Shown one piece after another: positions 1 to 9,061 of a DNA stretch of 64,000 nt; position 1 is the first letter of the stretch, and every line of letters begins with the position of its first letter. The translations under genes were made by a program, and so were the position numbers. The notes below the pieces were generated by a model. The model was given only the letters and a program-made list of their open reading frames with translations, was not told the origin of the DNA and ran no database searches. The stretch covers positions 34,381-98,380 of the forward strand of contig JAUYAB010000022.1 in assembly GCA_030693705.1 (NCBI GenBank), given 5' to 3'. Origin of the DNA: Ignavibacteria bacterium (GTDB taxonomy: Bacteria; Bacteroidota; Ignavibacteria; Ignavibacteriales; Ignavibacteriaceae).

Positions 1-2
1 CA

Positions 3-737
3 ACCTGCAAACAACTTGAAAACGAAACTGATGCCAGAAAAGTAAGTTTCAATTCCATGCTTTTGGAATCACTGCTTGCTATTTGTGTTCTTCTTGCAAT
101 CGGAGTCGGATTAAGTTTTGTTGATTACAAATCTATTGTTTGGCCTTCAGATCCGTCAGTAAAATCAAACCCGATTTTAGGATTTTCTTTAGCGGCGGGA
201 AATTTATTTAATCAAGGTTTAGGAATCCCAATTTCCCTTGGCACTGTATTTGGCATTTTGCTTGTTGAAGGATTTGTAATTACCACTCTTGATGCAGCAG
301 TAAGATTGAATCGATATTTATTTGAAGAGCTTTGGGTAATTCTTTTTAAGAATCCAAAATCTTTTCTGAAAAATTACTGGTTCAATTCTTTAATAACGGT
401 AATATTCATGTTCATTCTTGCATACTCAAATGCATTCTCGGTGCTGTGGCCTATTTTTGGAACCGCAAACCAACTCCTTGCCGCGCTTGCATTAATAACT
501 GTTGCAAGCTGGTTAGTTATGAAAGGGAAAAGATATTTCTTTGCTCTCTTCCCGGCTCTTTTTATGCTTGCAACAACTATCACTGCTTTGGTAATTCTAC
601 TTTTGGATTATATGAGAAAAGGAAACTACATTCTTATAGTTGTAGATGTTTTTCTTTTCATGCTTTCGCTTGGAGTTGTGGTTCTTGCAGTAAAAACTTT
701 CTTTAAGAAAAGTAAAAAGGTTAGTTGCTCAAGTTGA
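3..737 (+). CDS. cstA: Carbon starvation protein CstA, C-terminal part (5' end outside window)
   Basis: The frame is open from base 3, upstream of the first ATG at 57, so this is the 3' part of a longer gene. CstA proteins are inner-membrane peptide or pyruvate transporters. The visible 244 residues hold about five hydrophobic segments, the family-typical stretch FGTANQLLAALALI in the middle and the LDAAVRLNRYLFEE segment before it, matching the conserved C-terminal 5TM region. The last residues are VSCSS. The final CSS and the TGA stop come from an inserted inverted-repeat element; without it the gene would stop at TAA directly after VS. The upstream half, and so start and regulation, cannot be seen. 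Family assignment is firm. Confidence 0.9.
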   Translation, partial: TCKQLENETDARKVSFNSMLLESLLAICVLLAIGVGLSFVDYKSIVWPSDPSVKSNPILGFSLAAGNLFNQGLGIPISLGTVFGILLVEGFVITTLDAAVRLNRYLFEELWVILFKNPKSFLKNYWFNSLITVIFMFILAYSNAFSVLWPIFGTANQLLAALALITVASWLVMKGKRYFFALFPALFMLATTITALVILLLDYMRKGNYILIVVDVFLFMLSLGVVVLAVKTFFKKSKKVSCSS

Positions 738-917
738 CCACCCCAAAATAATAAAGAATTAAAACCGTCTTCCTTTGGAAGATAAATTGAAACGGTTAAC
801 AATTTGAGCTTTTGTTTCATTAACACCTCGATTAATCGAGGTGTTAATGAAATAATATGACACATATTTCAACCGTTTTAACGGTTTGTCAAATAGTGCG
901 GTCAACTTGAGTTAGTT
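721..917. mobile_element. MITE-like inverted-repeat element inserted at the cstA stop codon
   Basis: A roughly 185-bp non-coding unit (727-911) is bounded by perfect 12-bp inverted repeats, CTCAAGTTGACC at 728-739 and GGTCAACTTGAG at 900-911. TTAGTT lies on both outer sides (721-726 and 912-917), as expected of a target-site duplication. Inside are three further structures: a CTTCC/GGAAG hairpin (769-781) nested in an ACCGT/ACGGT pair, a perfect 38-bp palindrome (815-852), and AACCGTT/AACGGTT (871-886). It has no credible reading frame. Removing one TTAGTT plus the element restores a TAA stop in cstA. The mobile nature is inferred, because no second copy or transposase is visible here. Confidence 0.65.
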
Positions 918-923
918 AAAGTT

Positions 924-948
924 AGTTGGTGACAATTCGTCACCAACT
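924..948. repeat. Hairpin between cstA and the hexosaminidase gene
   Basis: AGTTGGTGAC (924-933) and GTCACCAACT (939-948) form a perfect 10-bp stem around a 5-nt loop. There is no U-run after it on the plus strand. It may protect or pause the cstA transcript; its role is not established. Confidence 0.5.
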
Positions 949-968
949 CAAAAATGAAATCTTATTAC

Positions 969-997
969 AAAAAAAGAGCTTGACATAATCAAGCTCT
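969..997 (-). terminator. Rho-independent terminator of the dgt-hexosaminidase operon
   Basis: AGAGCTTGA (975-983) pairs with TCAAGCTCT (989-997). Read on the minus strand, the hairpin is followed by a seven-T run (975 to 969). It lies just beyond the hexosaminidase stop codon, in the right direction for that gene. Confidence 0.75.
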
Positions 998-1021
998 CAA
1001 TTCATTCCGATAATTTATTAA

Positions 1022-3046
1022 CTACTTTTTCACCGCATTCACTAATTTCTCAATCGCGCTCACAATCATCAACTCGGTTTGTCCGTAAGGTTTTTTTGCT
1101 TCGAGTAAAAGATTATCTGTGGCTTTTATCCAGTCTTCCTTCGGTTTTTGTTTTTTATCGAGTAGTGAAAGCGTCTCTAATCCGGCTTCCGAAATAAGTT
1201 TTAAGTTTAATGAGAGCGGCTCAATTTCTTTTAATATTGGCGAAAGATTTATTGTCTTTACAAGTTTTTCGTGATTATTCTTCCACAAATTTAATTGTAC
1301 AATAATTTCTTTTTTTAATTCTTTTTTACCGGCTAAAAACTCAGTCATTAATTTTCTAAACTTACGTGCAGTGTTTGCGTCGGGAAAAGCGGCATCTACA
1401 ACCCGGGTATAGGGGGAAAAAGAATCATAGTGTACTCCATGGTTATGCCGTGTATAAATTTTTAAAGGTTCAATTACATCAAGTAAAGTTTTTAATGCTG
1501 TGCAATCTCCATTGTTTGTTAATCGGCGCAGCATCAACTCTTGATTTTTTATGTGAGTAATTCCCAGTTCTTCCAACCGGAAACTAACATTTTCAAGTCT
1601 TCGGTACATATCACCCAGATCGCGTACGTTTTGCGGCGACCAAAAGCGTTCTGCAATTGCGGCAGTGCGGGGCCAAATGCGTGAATCAACATTTTCAGGT
1701 ACAACAAACTCAGCCCACATGGTTGCTTCGCCGCCGAGAACAAATTTCTTTTCCGCATCGCTTAATTTTGAATTAGCCGGAACCGGATCGTTTAAGTAGT
1801 GATAATCCGTTGGTTGAATTAAATCAATATAGTAGCCGCTGGAAAGGATTCCCATATAACCTTGTTGTGCGGCTTTTGCAAGCGCTTCAGTTCCTCGCCA
1901 TGATTGAATAACAATATTTTTTGGTAACTCCGGTTGGAGAATTTCATCCCAGCCGATCATCTTTTTTTCATACTTCGTAAGGATTGCTAAAATTCTTTTA
2001 TTGAATAGCGTTTGCAGATCGTGGTTACTTTTAATTTCGTTTTCCTTCATGAACTTTTGTATTTGCTCATTCTTGTTCCATTGATTTCCATTATTTTCAT
2101 CTCCGCCGATATGCATATATTCATCGGTGAAAAGTTCACACATCTCTTTAAAGAATGCATCAAAGAATTTATACGTTTCTTCAATGGTTGGATTAAAGGT
2201 TGGATCAAAAACACCCCATCGCCGTTCGATGGTGTAAGGACCGGGTGCGCTTGCTAATTCGGGATAACCGACAAACCATGAAGTTGAATGTCCCGGAATG
2301 TCAAATTCCGGAATAACACGGATACCGCGGTCTTCCGCGTAAGCAAGAATTTCTTTTATCTGCGCTTGCGTGTAATACATTCCGTCTGAGCCAAGCTGAT
2401 GAAGTTTTGGAAAGGCTTTGCATTCAACACGGAAACCTTGATCTTCGCTCAAGTGCCAATGAAAAACATTCAACTTAACGGATGCCATCGCATCAAGATT
2501 TCTTTTAATAACTTCAACCGGCATAAAATGGCGGCAAGCGTCCATCATCAGTCCACGCCAGGGGAAACGAGGTTTATCGCCTATAGTAACAACCGGAAAG
2601 AAATAATTCGATTCATCGTTTTGTAAAAGTTGGAGAATCGTTTCCATTCCGCGCATCGCACCGAGATCGGTTTTTGCTTTTAGCAATATTTTATTTATTG
2701 AAATTTGAAGTGAATACGATTCATCTTCATTCAACAAAACCTTTCCCGGATGTTCGATTGAGATGATGCAATCGGCGGTATCGGCAGTTGATTTTTCCGT
2801 GATGTTGTCTTGCGGAAAAAATAAACCGGTTCTCCCTGAAAGACGGCGAAGCACACGTGTTGCGTATGGATAAATTCGTTTGTCAACATTTCCGGTAATC
2901 GCAATGTCGAAAGAATGAGTTAAAATAAATTTGCCATTACCTGAAGAAATTTTTTCGGGAACAGGCATAAGGTTTAAAGTTTGCGGAGTCATGTTGGCGC
3001 TCGCTAATATTATTATAAAGATCGCAAAATAAAGTAAACGTTTCAT
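1022..3046 (-). CDS. Beta-N-acetylhexosaminidase, glycoside hydrolase family 20
   Basis: This secreted or periplasmic exo-enzyme removes terminal N-acetylglucosamine or N-acetylgalactosamine from chitin-, glycan- or murein-derived oligosaccharides. A hydrophobic N-terminal signal segment (about residues 3-17) is followed by the GH20b-like N domain and the GH20 barrel from about residue 160 (RGLMMDACRHFMP, FHWHLSEDQGFRVE). HIGGDE at 312-317 holds the catalytic Asp-Glu pair (D316, E317) used in substrate-assisted catalysis. The region from about 500 to the end is a helical C-terminal extension. Its start is 30 nt after the dgt stop codon, so the two are probably cotranscribed, although their functions are unrelated. 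Exact substrate cannot be told. Confidence 0.93.
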   Translation of the reverse strand: MKRLLYFAIFIIILASANMTPQTLNLMPVPEKISSGNGKFILTHSFDIAITGNVDKRIYPYATRVLRRLSGRTGLFFPQDNITEKSTADTADCIISIEHPGKVLLNEDESYSLQISINKILLKAKTDLGAMRGMETILQLLQNDESNYFFPVVTIGDKPRFPWRGLMMDACRHFMPVEVIKRNLDAMASVKLNVFHWHLSEDQGFRVECKAFPKLHQLGSDGMYYTQAQIKEILAYAEDRGIRVIPEFDIPGHSTSWFVGYPELASAPGPYTIERRWGVFDPTFNPTIEETYKFFDAFFKEMCELFTDEYMHIGGDENNGNQWNKNEQIQKFMKENEIKSNHDLQTLFNKRILAILTKYEKKMIGWDEILQPELPKNIVIQSWRGTEALAKAAQQGYMGILSSGYYIDLIQPTDYHYLNDPVPANSKLSDAEKKFVLGGEATMWAEFVVPENVDSRIWPRTAAIAERFWSPQNVRDLGDMYRRLENVSFRLEELGITHIKNQELMLRRLTNNGDCTALKTLLDVIEPLKIYTRHNHGVHYDSFSPYTRVVDAAFPDANTARKFRKLMTEFLAGKKELKKEIIVQLNLWKNNHEKLVKTINLSPILKEIEPLSLNLKLISEAGLETLSLLDKKQKPKEDWIKATDNLLLEAKKPYGQTELMIVSAIEKLVNAVKK

Positions 3047-3076
3047 AAAGTGTTTTTCCTTTCGGTTTGGTCTGTT

Positions 3077-4459
3077 TTATTGTGGCAGAGAAATTCCTTT
3101 TAGTTTTCGATAAAGAGAAACGGCAAAGCTGTCCGTCATCCCGGAAATAAAATCCGTGATCTGCAAAAGTTTTGAATAAAAATCTTCTTCGGAATTTTTA
3201 GCGAGCGTAAATTGCTGCGGAAAAAGTTTGATGATGGTTTTTGTCCGGTGAGAAAGCTGGGCGTTTGTTGAATCAAGCAGAGCTGAAACAAAAATATCAA
3301 GCAGTCCGCCAAGCACTTCGTATCCAACCGCTTCCCGCTCGATTACGGTTTTATAAGAATAAATTTTTTCTACGGAAATTTTTTCAATTGTTTCCAGCGG
3401 TTTACGGGCTGAAATAACACTGATCAGTTCACTCTCAAAATTACCGGCGAGAATTTGTTCTTCATTATCAATAAAAACTTTTGCCAACTGTTCCACCAGC
3501 AGAGTAATTGCCTTTGCGCGCAAATAACCGATCTTCTCTTTTTCATCTCGCGTATTATAGAGTTTTAATTTCGTTTTGCCGATAAGCGGCATCAACAAGT
3601 TTTCAGTTTCTTCAAATGAAACCAATCCGAGATGCGAACCATCCTCAAGATCCATGATGCGGTAGCAAATATCGTCTGCAGCTTCAACTAAAAAGGCAAG
3701 CGGATGACGGCACCAGAAAAATGAATTTTTGTCCTTCGCTTTTTTTACCAATCCGACTTTACCGGCAACCTCTTGAAAAATATTTTTCTCCGATTGGAAG
3801 AATCCAAACTTTTTGTAAATCTTCGGCGGTCTATTTGTTGAAGTTGTTAAAAACGTTTCAGCTTCAAAAAATGATTCCTTTGGATATTTTGTGAACGTCG
3901 CAAGCGTTGCGAAGGTTAACCGAAGTCCACCTTTAATATCCGGATTTTGCAATTGAGAAATAATTCTAAAACCCTGCGCGTTTCCTTCGAACTTAATTAA
4001 GTCGTTCCATTTTTTATGATCGTTAATTTTTTCTTCGAGTGATTTTCCATTTCCGGTTTTGAAATAATCGGAGATAGCATCTTCACCGGAATGTCCAAAC
4101 GGCGGGTTGCCGATATCATGCGCCAAACAAGCGGCGGCAACAATTTCACCAAAATGAAATTTTGTAAAATTCTTTTTAAGTGATGGATGCCGTTCAATAA
4201 TCTTTTCACCAACCAGATTTCCAAGCGAACGCCCGACGCACGAAACTTCCAAGCTGTGCGTCAACCGTGTGTGAACGAAATCGCTTTCCGGCAAAGGAAA
4301 AACCTGGGTCTTGTCCTGTAGTCTTCTAAACGCAGAAGAAAACACCACGCGGTCAAAATCTTTTTGAAACGCGCTTCGCCCATCATAAGAAGGATTATTC
4401 TTCTGATCGTTTTTATCGTAGCCAAGAATTTTAGTTGAAAGAAGTTTTTCCCAACGCAT
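3077..4459 (-). CDS. dgt: Deoxyguanosinetriphosphate triphosphohydrolase (dGTPase), HD superfamily
   Basis: It hydrolyses dGTP, and often other dNTPs, to the nucleoside and triphosphate, controlling dNTP pools in the cytoplasm. The N-terminal family signature FSSAFRRLQDKTQVFPLPESD is followed by TRLTHSLEV (H68) and AHDIGNPPFGH (H114, D115, H123), the metal-binding HD residues. The length of 460 aa fits the long dGTPase class. It is divergent from recG across about 120 bp and leads the operon that ends with the hexosaminidase. The family is certain; the preferred dNTP is not. Confidence 0.93.
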   Translation of the reverse strand: MRWEKLLSTKILGYDKNDQKNNPSYDGRSAFQKDFDRVVFSSAFRRLQDKTQVFPLPESDFVHTRLTHSLEVSCVGRSLGNLVGEKIIERHPSLKKNFTKFHFGEIVAAACLAHDIGNPPFGHSGEDAISDYFKTGNGKSLEEKINDHKKWNDLIKFEGNAQGFRIISQLQNPDIKGGLRLTFATLATFTKYPKESFFEAETFLTTSTNRPPKIYKKFGFFQSEKNIFQEVAGKVGLVKKAKDKNSFFWCRHPLAFLVEAADDICYRIMDLEDGSHLGLVSFEETENLLMPLIGKTKLKLYNTRDEKEKIGYLRAKAITLLVEQLAKVFIDNEEQILAGNFESELISVISARKPLETIEKISVEKIYSYKTVIEREAVGYEVLGGLLDIFVSALLDSTNAQLSHRTKTIIKLFPQQFTLAKNSEEDFYSKLLQITDFISGMTDSFAVSLYRKLKGISLPQ

Positions 4460-4578
4460 AGTAATCTTCGTTTGTTAATGGGTGTGAAAGTTTTCTACTT
4501 TCTTATTACTAAAATATTATTTTTCCTATTAATTTGACATGAGAATTAGAGAAAGTTAGGAACGAGACAAATCAACGT

Positions 4579-6789
4579 ATGAACGCACAAAGCAGCAATC
4601 CATTAGAACAGTCAATCCAATATATTAAAACCGTTGGACCGAAGCGTGCGGAAACGTTTGCCAGGGTAGGGATTCGTTCTATAAAAGATTTGCTTTTCTA
4701 TTTCCCTACCCGCTATTTAGATAGAAGAAATTTACTCACCTCAAGCAAAGCGTATAAAGTTGTTGAAGATGGATACGACGGCGAAATAACAGTTATCGGA
4801 AAAGTGGTTGATAAAGATTCGCGTTCTTTTAGAGGGAAAACAATTTTAAACGTAAAGCTGCGGGATGAAGATGGATATTTCGGATGCGTTTGGTTTCAAG
4901 GGGCAAAATATTTTCAAGATAAATTTAACAGCGGAGAAATCTTTGCCATCTCGGCAAAGCCGACTATCTCCCGTTATGGCGAGCTGCAATTCGTTCATCC
5001 CGATTTTGACAGAATAAGCGAAGACGAATCGCAATTTTTTTACAACACCGGAAAAATTATTCCTTTCTACCGCATTCCGAAAGAATTAAAAGAAAAGAAC
5101 ATCGGCGATCTCAGTTTCCGCAAAATAATTTCATTCGCAATTGAAGAACATCTTTCTTTGGTGAAAGAAACACTTCCGGCAAGATTGAAAGAGAAACACA
5201 ATCTTCAAGATTTACAAGACGCTTTACGGCAAATGCATTTCCCGGAAAGCGAAGAGCAATTGAACGAAGCGAAGAAGAGATTTTCATACGAAGAACTATT
5301 TTACATTGAAACACTCGTCGCTCTTCGGAAAAATAATTACAAAGAAAAGTTAAAAGGACTTTCGCTTCCGCTGAAAACAAATCTTGTAAAAGATTTTATC
5401 AAATCACTTTCGTTTGAGTTAACCACCGCTCAGAAAAAAGTTCTCACGGAAATTCTTTCCGACATGAAAAACGAAAAGCCGATGAACAGATTACTTCAAG
5501 GAGATGTAGGAAGCGGTAAAACAATTGTTGCGCTCATCGCGATGTTGGTTGCTGTTGATAACGGTTATCAAGCCGCAATAATGGTTCCCACAGAAATTTT
5601 AGCGGATCAGCACGCAAAAAATATTTCAAAACTATTCCAGCATTTTCATTCTCTTTATCCTCAGTATGAAATTAAACCGACACTGATTATCGGCGGACAA
5701 AAGAAAAGTTTGCGCAACAAAAATCTTGATGAGATCGCATTGCAAGAAGCTGACATCATCATCGGAACACATGCGTTGTTTGAGGAAGAAGTTCATTTTA
5801 AAAAACTTGGACTCGTGATTATCGACGAGCAGCACCGCTTTGGAGTTGCACAGCGTGCAAGACTCGCATCAAAGGGAAGCGTTCCCGAAGTTATCGTAAT
5901 GTCTGCCACACCAATTCCGCGAACGCTTTCAATGACCATCTACGGCGATCTGGATGTTTCAACCATCGATGAGATGCCGAAGAACAGAGTTCCGATAAAA
6001 ACTTTTTTGCGCGGAGAAATCAAACTTCCGGACATTTACAAGTTTATTGTTGACAAAACTAAAGAAGGTGTTCAGACGTTCATCGTTTATCCGCTTGTCG
6101 AGGAGTCTGAAAAATTGGAATTGAAAGCCGCAACAACTCTGTATGAAAATTTAAAAGAAACTTATTTCAAAGATTTAAACGTTGGATTAATCCACGGAAG
6201 AATGAAATGGCAGGAAAAAGAAGAAGCGATGCTTCTTTTCGCTGCAAAGAAATATGATGTGCTGATCTCCACCACGGTTATTGAAGTTGGAATCGATATT
6301 CCCGGCGCAAACATCATGCTTATTGATGACGCACATCGTTTCGGTCTATCGCAGCTTCATCAACTCCGTGGAAGAGTTGGCAGAGGAACAGAGCAAGCCT
6401 ACTGCATTCTTGTAACGAAGGATGAATACGCAGCTTCTTCCGCGCGTTTGCCGAAGGAACTGGAATACTTGTCACCCGTCTTAATCGAAAAATATAAATC
6501 GGCAATTCGTCTTCAAACGATGGTAAAGCATCTTGATGGATTTAAAATTGCCGAAGTTGATATGAGGTTGAGAGGTCCCGGAGATATTTTTGGAGTGAAG
6601 CAAAGCGGGTTTCCCGAATTAAAATATTCAGACATTATAAAAGACGGCGATCTCCTTTTGCAGGCAAAGACAGACGCATTCGAGATCGTTGCAAGTGATC
6701 CGCAACTATTAAAAGAAGAGCATGCAGTGATCAGAAAAAATCTTCTCGAACACTATTCTGAAAATTTAAAGTACGCTAAAGTCGGGTGA
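4579..6789 (+). CDS. recG: ATP-dependent DNA helicase RecG
   Basis: RecG is a double-stranded DNA translocase that remodels stalled forks and branch-migrates recombination intermediates. The 736-aa protein carries the N-terminal wedge/OB domain (about residues 60-150), then superfamily 2 helicase motifs: Walker A GDVGSGKT at about 308-315, DEQHRFG (DEAH-box position), SATPIPRTL, and the C-terminal QLRGRVGRG of motif VI. The TRG-type end MRLRGPGDIFGVKQSG is present. Length and order of domains are normal. The ATG follows a weak purine stretch (GGAACGAG). It stands alone, divergent from dgt. Confidence 0.97.
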   Translation: MNAQSSNPLEQSIQYIKTVGPKRAETFARVGIRSIKDLLFYFPTRYLDRRNLLTSSKAYKVVEDGYDGEITVIGKVVDKDSRSFRGKTILNVKLRDEDGYFGCVWFQGAKYFQDKFNSGEIFAISAKPTISRYGELQFVHPDFDRISEDESQFFYNTGKIIPFYRIPKELKEKNIGDLSFRKIISFAIEEHLSLVKETLPARLKEKHNLQDLQDALRQMHFPESEEQLNEAKKRFSYEELFYIETLVALRKNNYKEKLKGLSLPLKTNLVKDFIKSLSFELTTAQKKVLTEILSDMKNEKPMNRLLQGDVGSGKTIVALIAMLVAVDNGYQAAIMVPTEILADQHAKNISKLFQHFHSLYPQYEIKPTLIIGGQKKSLRNKNLDEIALQEADIIIGTHALFEEEVHFKKLGLVIIDEQHRFGVAQRARLASKGSVPEVIVMSATPIPRTLSMTIYGDLDVSTIDEMPKNRVPIKTFLRGEIKLPDIYKFIVDKTKEGVQTFIVYPLVEESEKLELKAATTLYENLKETYFKDLNVGLIHGRMKWQEKEEAMLLFAAKKYDVLISTTVIEVGIDIPGANIMLIDDAHRFGLSQLHQLRGRVGRGTEQAYCILVTKDEYAASSARLPKELEYLSPVLIEKYKSAIRLQTMVKHLDGFKIAEVDMRLRGPGDIFGVKQSGFPELKYSDIIKDGDLLLQAKTDAFEIVASDPQLLKEEHAVIRKNLLEHYSENLKYAKVG

Positions 6790-6861
6790 TGAAAATATTT
6801 TCCTGAAAATCTTAAGCGAAAACTTTTTTTTATTTTTTTTTTGTTGAGAGAGCAAAAAATA

Positions 6862-6891
6862 TTGACATAAAAATTTTTCTACTTATATTTG
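6862..6891 (+). promoter_or_regulatory. Bacteroidota-style promoter of the ATP-grasp operon
   Basis: TTG (6862-6864, within TTGACA) is followed after 19 nt by TATATTTG (6884-6891), matching the TTTG/TAnnTTTG -33/-7 pattern known from Bacteroidota. The same two boxes with the same spacer occur before rpmE2. A start near 6897 would give a short leader containing AAAAGGAG (6907-6914). Confidence 0.6.
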
Positions 6892-6944
6892 TACAAAAAA
6901 AATAATAAAAGGAGACAAAAATTTTTTCATCACGTAATGTTCGC

Positions 6945-8003
6945 TTGAATGTTGCACTAACATTTAATGTAAAACCCGAAAGTAATTCTTTCATTGATGA
7001 ATTGTCTCCAAACCCGGTAACATCTTTTCTGAACTCACCAAAAAAAATCCAGGATACATTTGCTGAGTGGGATAGCCGCGACACCGTCAATGCTGTGCGC
7101 GATGCACTTGAACAATTCCACTCGGTCACAATGATCGAAGCTGACTATAACGCTTTCGAAAAATTAAAAGAAGTAAAACCCGATATCGTCTTTAATGTTG
7201 CCGAAGGATTCTTCGGCGTAAGCAGAGAAGCGCAAATCCCTGCGATGCTTGACATGCTGAATATTCCTTACACCGGTTCAGATCCTTCAACGCTCGCAAT
7301 TTGTTTAGACAAGGCTCGCACGAAAGAAATTTTATTTTACTACAAGATTCCAACCGCTAAATTTTTAGTTGTTGACCAAGTTGATGACCTAAAGAAATTT
7401 GATTTGCAGTTTCCTGTAATCGTTAAACCAAACGCAGAAGGCTCAAGTAAAGGAATTTTTACATCATCCTTTGTAAAAAACTATGTTGATCTGGAAAAAG
7501 AAGTTGAAAGAGTACTAAACGAGTATAATCAATCGGCATTGTTGGAAGAATTTTTACCGGGAAGAGAATTTACGGTTGCGATGCTCGGCAACGGAAGTGA
7601 AGCAGAAGTTCTGCCGATCGTTGAAATAAATTATTCGGAATTCCCCGAAGACTTCATCCCGATTTATTCTTACGAAGCAAAATGGATTTTAGACACAAAA
7701 GAAAATCCGCTTGATGTTTTTTCCTGTCCGGCAAAACTCTCTGCTGAACTTGAACGAAAAATCAAGAACGTTTGTTTAGAAACATATAAAGTTCTTCGCT
7801 GCAGAGACTGGAGCAGAATAGATGTTCGTCTTGATGTAAACGGAGAACCGAATATTATTGAAATAAATCCCTTGCCGGGAATTTTGCCCGATCCGAAAGA
7901 TAATTCATGTTATCCGAAGGCTGCAAGAACCGCCGGAATGGATTACACAACCATGTTAAATAAAGTTTTATACACAGCAGCCAAACGTTACAACTTAGTA
8001 TGA
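6945..8003 (+). CDS. ATP-grasp ligase, D-alanine-D-alanine ligase family (copy 1)
   Basis: ATP-grasp enzymes of this type join a carboxylate, via an acyl-phosphate, to an amino group. Visible landmarks are VIVKPNAEGSSKGIF (ATP-binding lysine and Gly/Ser loop), LLEEFLPGREFTVAMLG, and RIDVRLDVNGEPNIIEINPLPG with the Mg-binding Glu/Asn. The listed TTG start has no ribosome site at proper distance. A strong AAAAGGAG (6907-6914) instead points to an in-frame ATT at 6921, six bases downstream, giving an eight-residue longer N terminus. The gene is first in a four-gene operon and overlaps the next by ATGA. A second paralogue next door and no murein genes nearby argue against housekeeping Ddl; the substrate is unknown. 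Confidence 0.85.
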   Translation: MNVALTFNVKPESNSFIDELSPNPVTSFLNSPKKIQDTFAEWDSRDTVNAVRDALEQFHSVTMIEADYNAFEKLKEVKPDIVFNVAEGFFGVSREAQIPAMLDMLNIPYTGSDPSTLAICLDKARTKEILFYYKIPTAKFLVVDQVDDLKKFDLQFPVIVKPNAEGSSKGIFTSSFVKNYVDLEKEVERVLNEYNQSALLEEFLPGREFTVAMLGNGSEAEVLPIVEINYSEFPEDFIPIYSYEAKWILDTKENPLDVFSCPAKLSAELERKIKNVCLETYKVLRCRDWSRIDVRLDVNGEPNIIEINPLPGILPDPKDNSCYPKAARTAGMDYTTMLNKVLYTAAKRYNLV

Positions 8004-9061
8004 TCACTGACGCCAAAATATTGCTTTGTTACAATGCGCCGGTAAGCATTTATCAAGTCTATAACGGAAAGCCGAAAGAATTTGATGGAACCGTTGACGA
8101 TACATCGGAAAGCAGTTTTGTTAATGAGCTTGATACTCTGGTTGCTTCGCTTCAAAAATATTTTAGCAGCGTTGAAACGTTAGCTATTACCAAAAACATC
8201 GGCGAATCAATTAGAAAAATTTCAGCGATTAATCCCGATGCAATTTTTAATATGGTTGAATCGGTTGAAGGGAACGCTACGTTCGAAGCTTTTCACGCAG
8301 GAATTTTTGATCTTTTAGATATTCCATACACGGGAAACCATCCGCAAGCGCTCGGGAATTGTTTGAATAAAACTTATGCAAAACAAATTCTTCGTTCGCA
8401 CGGAATTAAAACTCCCGGTTCACTCACCTATAGACCCCACTCACGTATTACACAAAAAAGTTTTTCTTTGCAATTTCCGGTCATCACTAAATTAGCAAAA
8501 GAAGATGCAAGCATCGGAATTTCCGAACACTCGGTTGTCTCTTCTTTTGAGAATTTAAAAAAGCAGATAAAGTTTTTAACTTCAACATATAACCAGGAGG
8601 TTATTGTTGAAGAGTACATTGCAGGAAGAGAGTTCAACATTGCGGTTTTAGGAAACAGCACACTGCCGATCTCGGAAATCGATTTCAGCGGTTTGCCCGA
8701 TCATCTTCCTAAAATTGTAACGTACGAAGGGAAATGGATTTCGGAAAGTGTGTATTACAAACACACGAATCCCCAATGTCCAGCTCCGCTTTCTGAAGAA
8801 CAGAGAAAAAATATTTCAGCCACCGCGCTCGCAACTTACAACGCGATGGAGTGCAGAGATTATGCACGCGTTGATATTCGTTTGGATAAAAACAATGTTC
8901 CTTACGTTATTGAAGTAAATCCGAATCCCGATATATCAACAGATTCCGGTTTCGCGCGCGCGGCTAAAGCATCCGGTCTTCACTACGAAGAAATGCTATT
9001 CAAAATAATTAATTTAGCTTTACACAGAGGAAAACGTGATACGCAAATTAAAGCAGGCTGA
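8000..9061 (+). CDS. ATP-grasp ligase, D-alanine-D-alanine ligase family (copy 2)
   Basis: A 353-aa divergent paralogue of the preceding protein, translationally coupled to it through a 4-nt ATGA overlap. ATP-grasp landmarks are VITKLAKEDASIGIS (replacing the usual VVKP..GSS loop), IVEEYIAGREFNIAVLGN, and ARVDIRLDKNNVPYVIEVNPNPD. The final ENxxPG-type motif reads EVNPNPD instead of EINPLPG in copy 1, and the N terminus differs strongly. The two copies have therefore specialised, perhaps adding different amino acids in sequence. Family is clear; reaction partners are inferred only from the neighbours. Confidence 0.83.
   Translation: MITDAKILLCYNAPVSIYQVYNGKPKEFDGTVDDTSESSFVNELDTLVASLQKYFSSVETLAITKNIGESIRKISAINPDAIFNMVESVEGNATFEAFHAGIFDLLDIPYTGNHPQALGNCLNKTYAKQILRSHGIKTPGSLTYRPHSRITQKSFSLQFPVITKLAKEDASIGISEHSVVSSFENLKKQIKFLTSTYNQEVIVEEYIAGREFNIAVLGNSTLPISEIDFSGLPDHLPKIVTYEGKWISESVYYKHTNPQCPAPLSEEQRKNISATALATYNAMECRDYARVDIRLDKNNVPYVIEVNPNPDISTDSGFARAAKASGLHYEEMLFKIINLALHRGKRDTQIKAG

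Noticed and set aside
626..865. 79-codon minus-strand open frame across the cstA end
   Set aside because: It runs through the inverted-repeat element and antisense to cstA, with no family resemblance.
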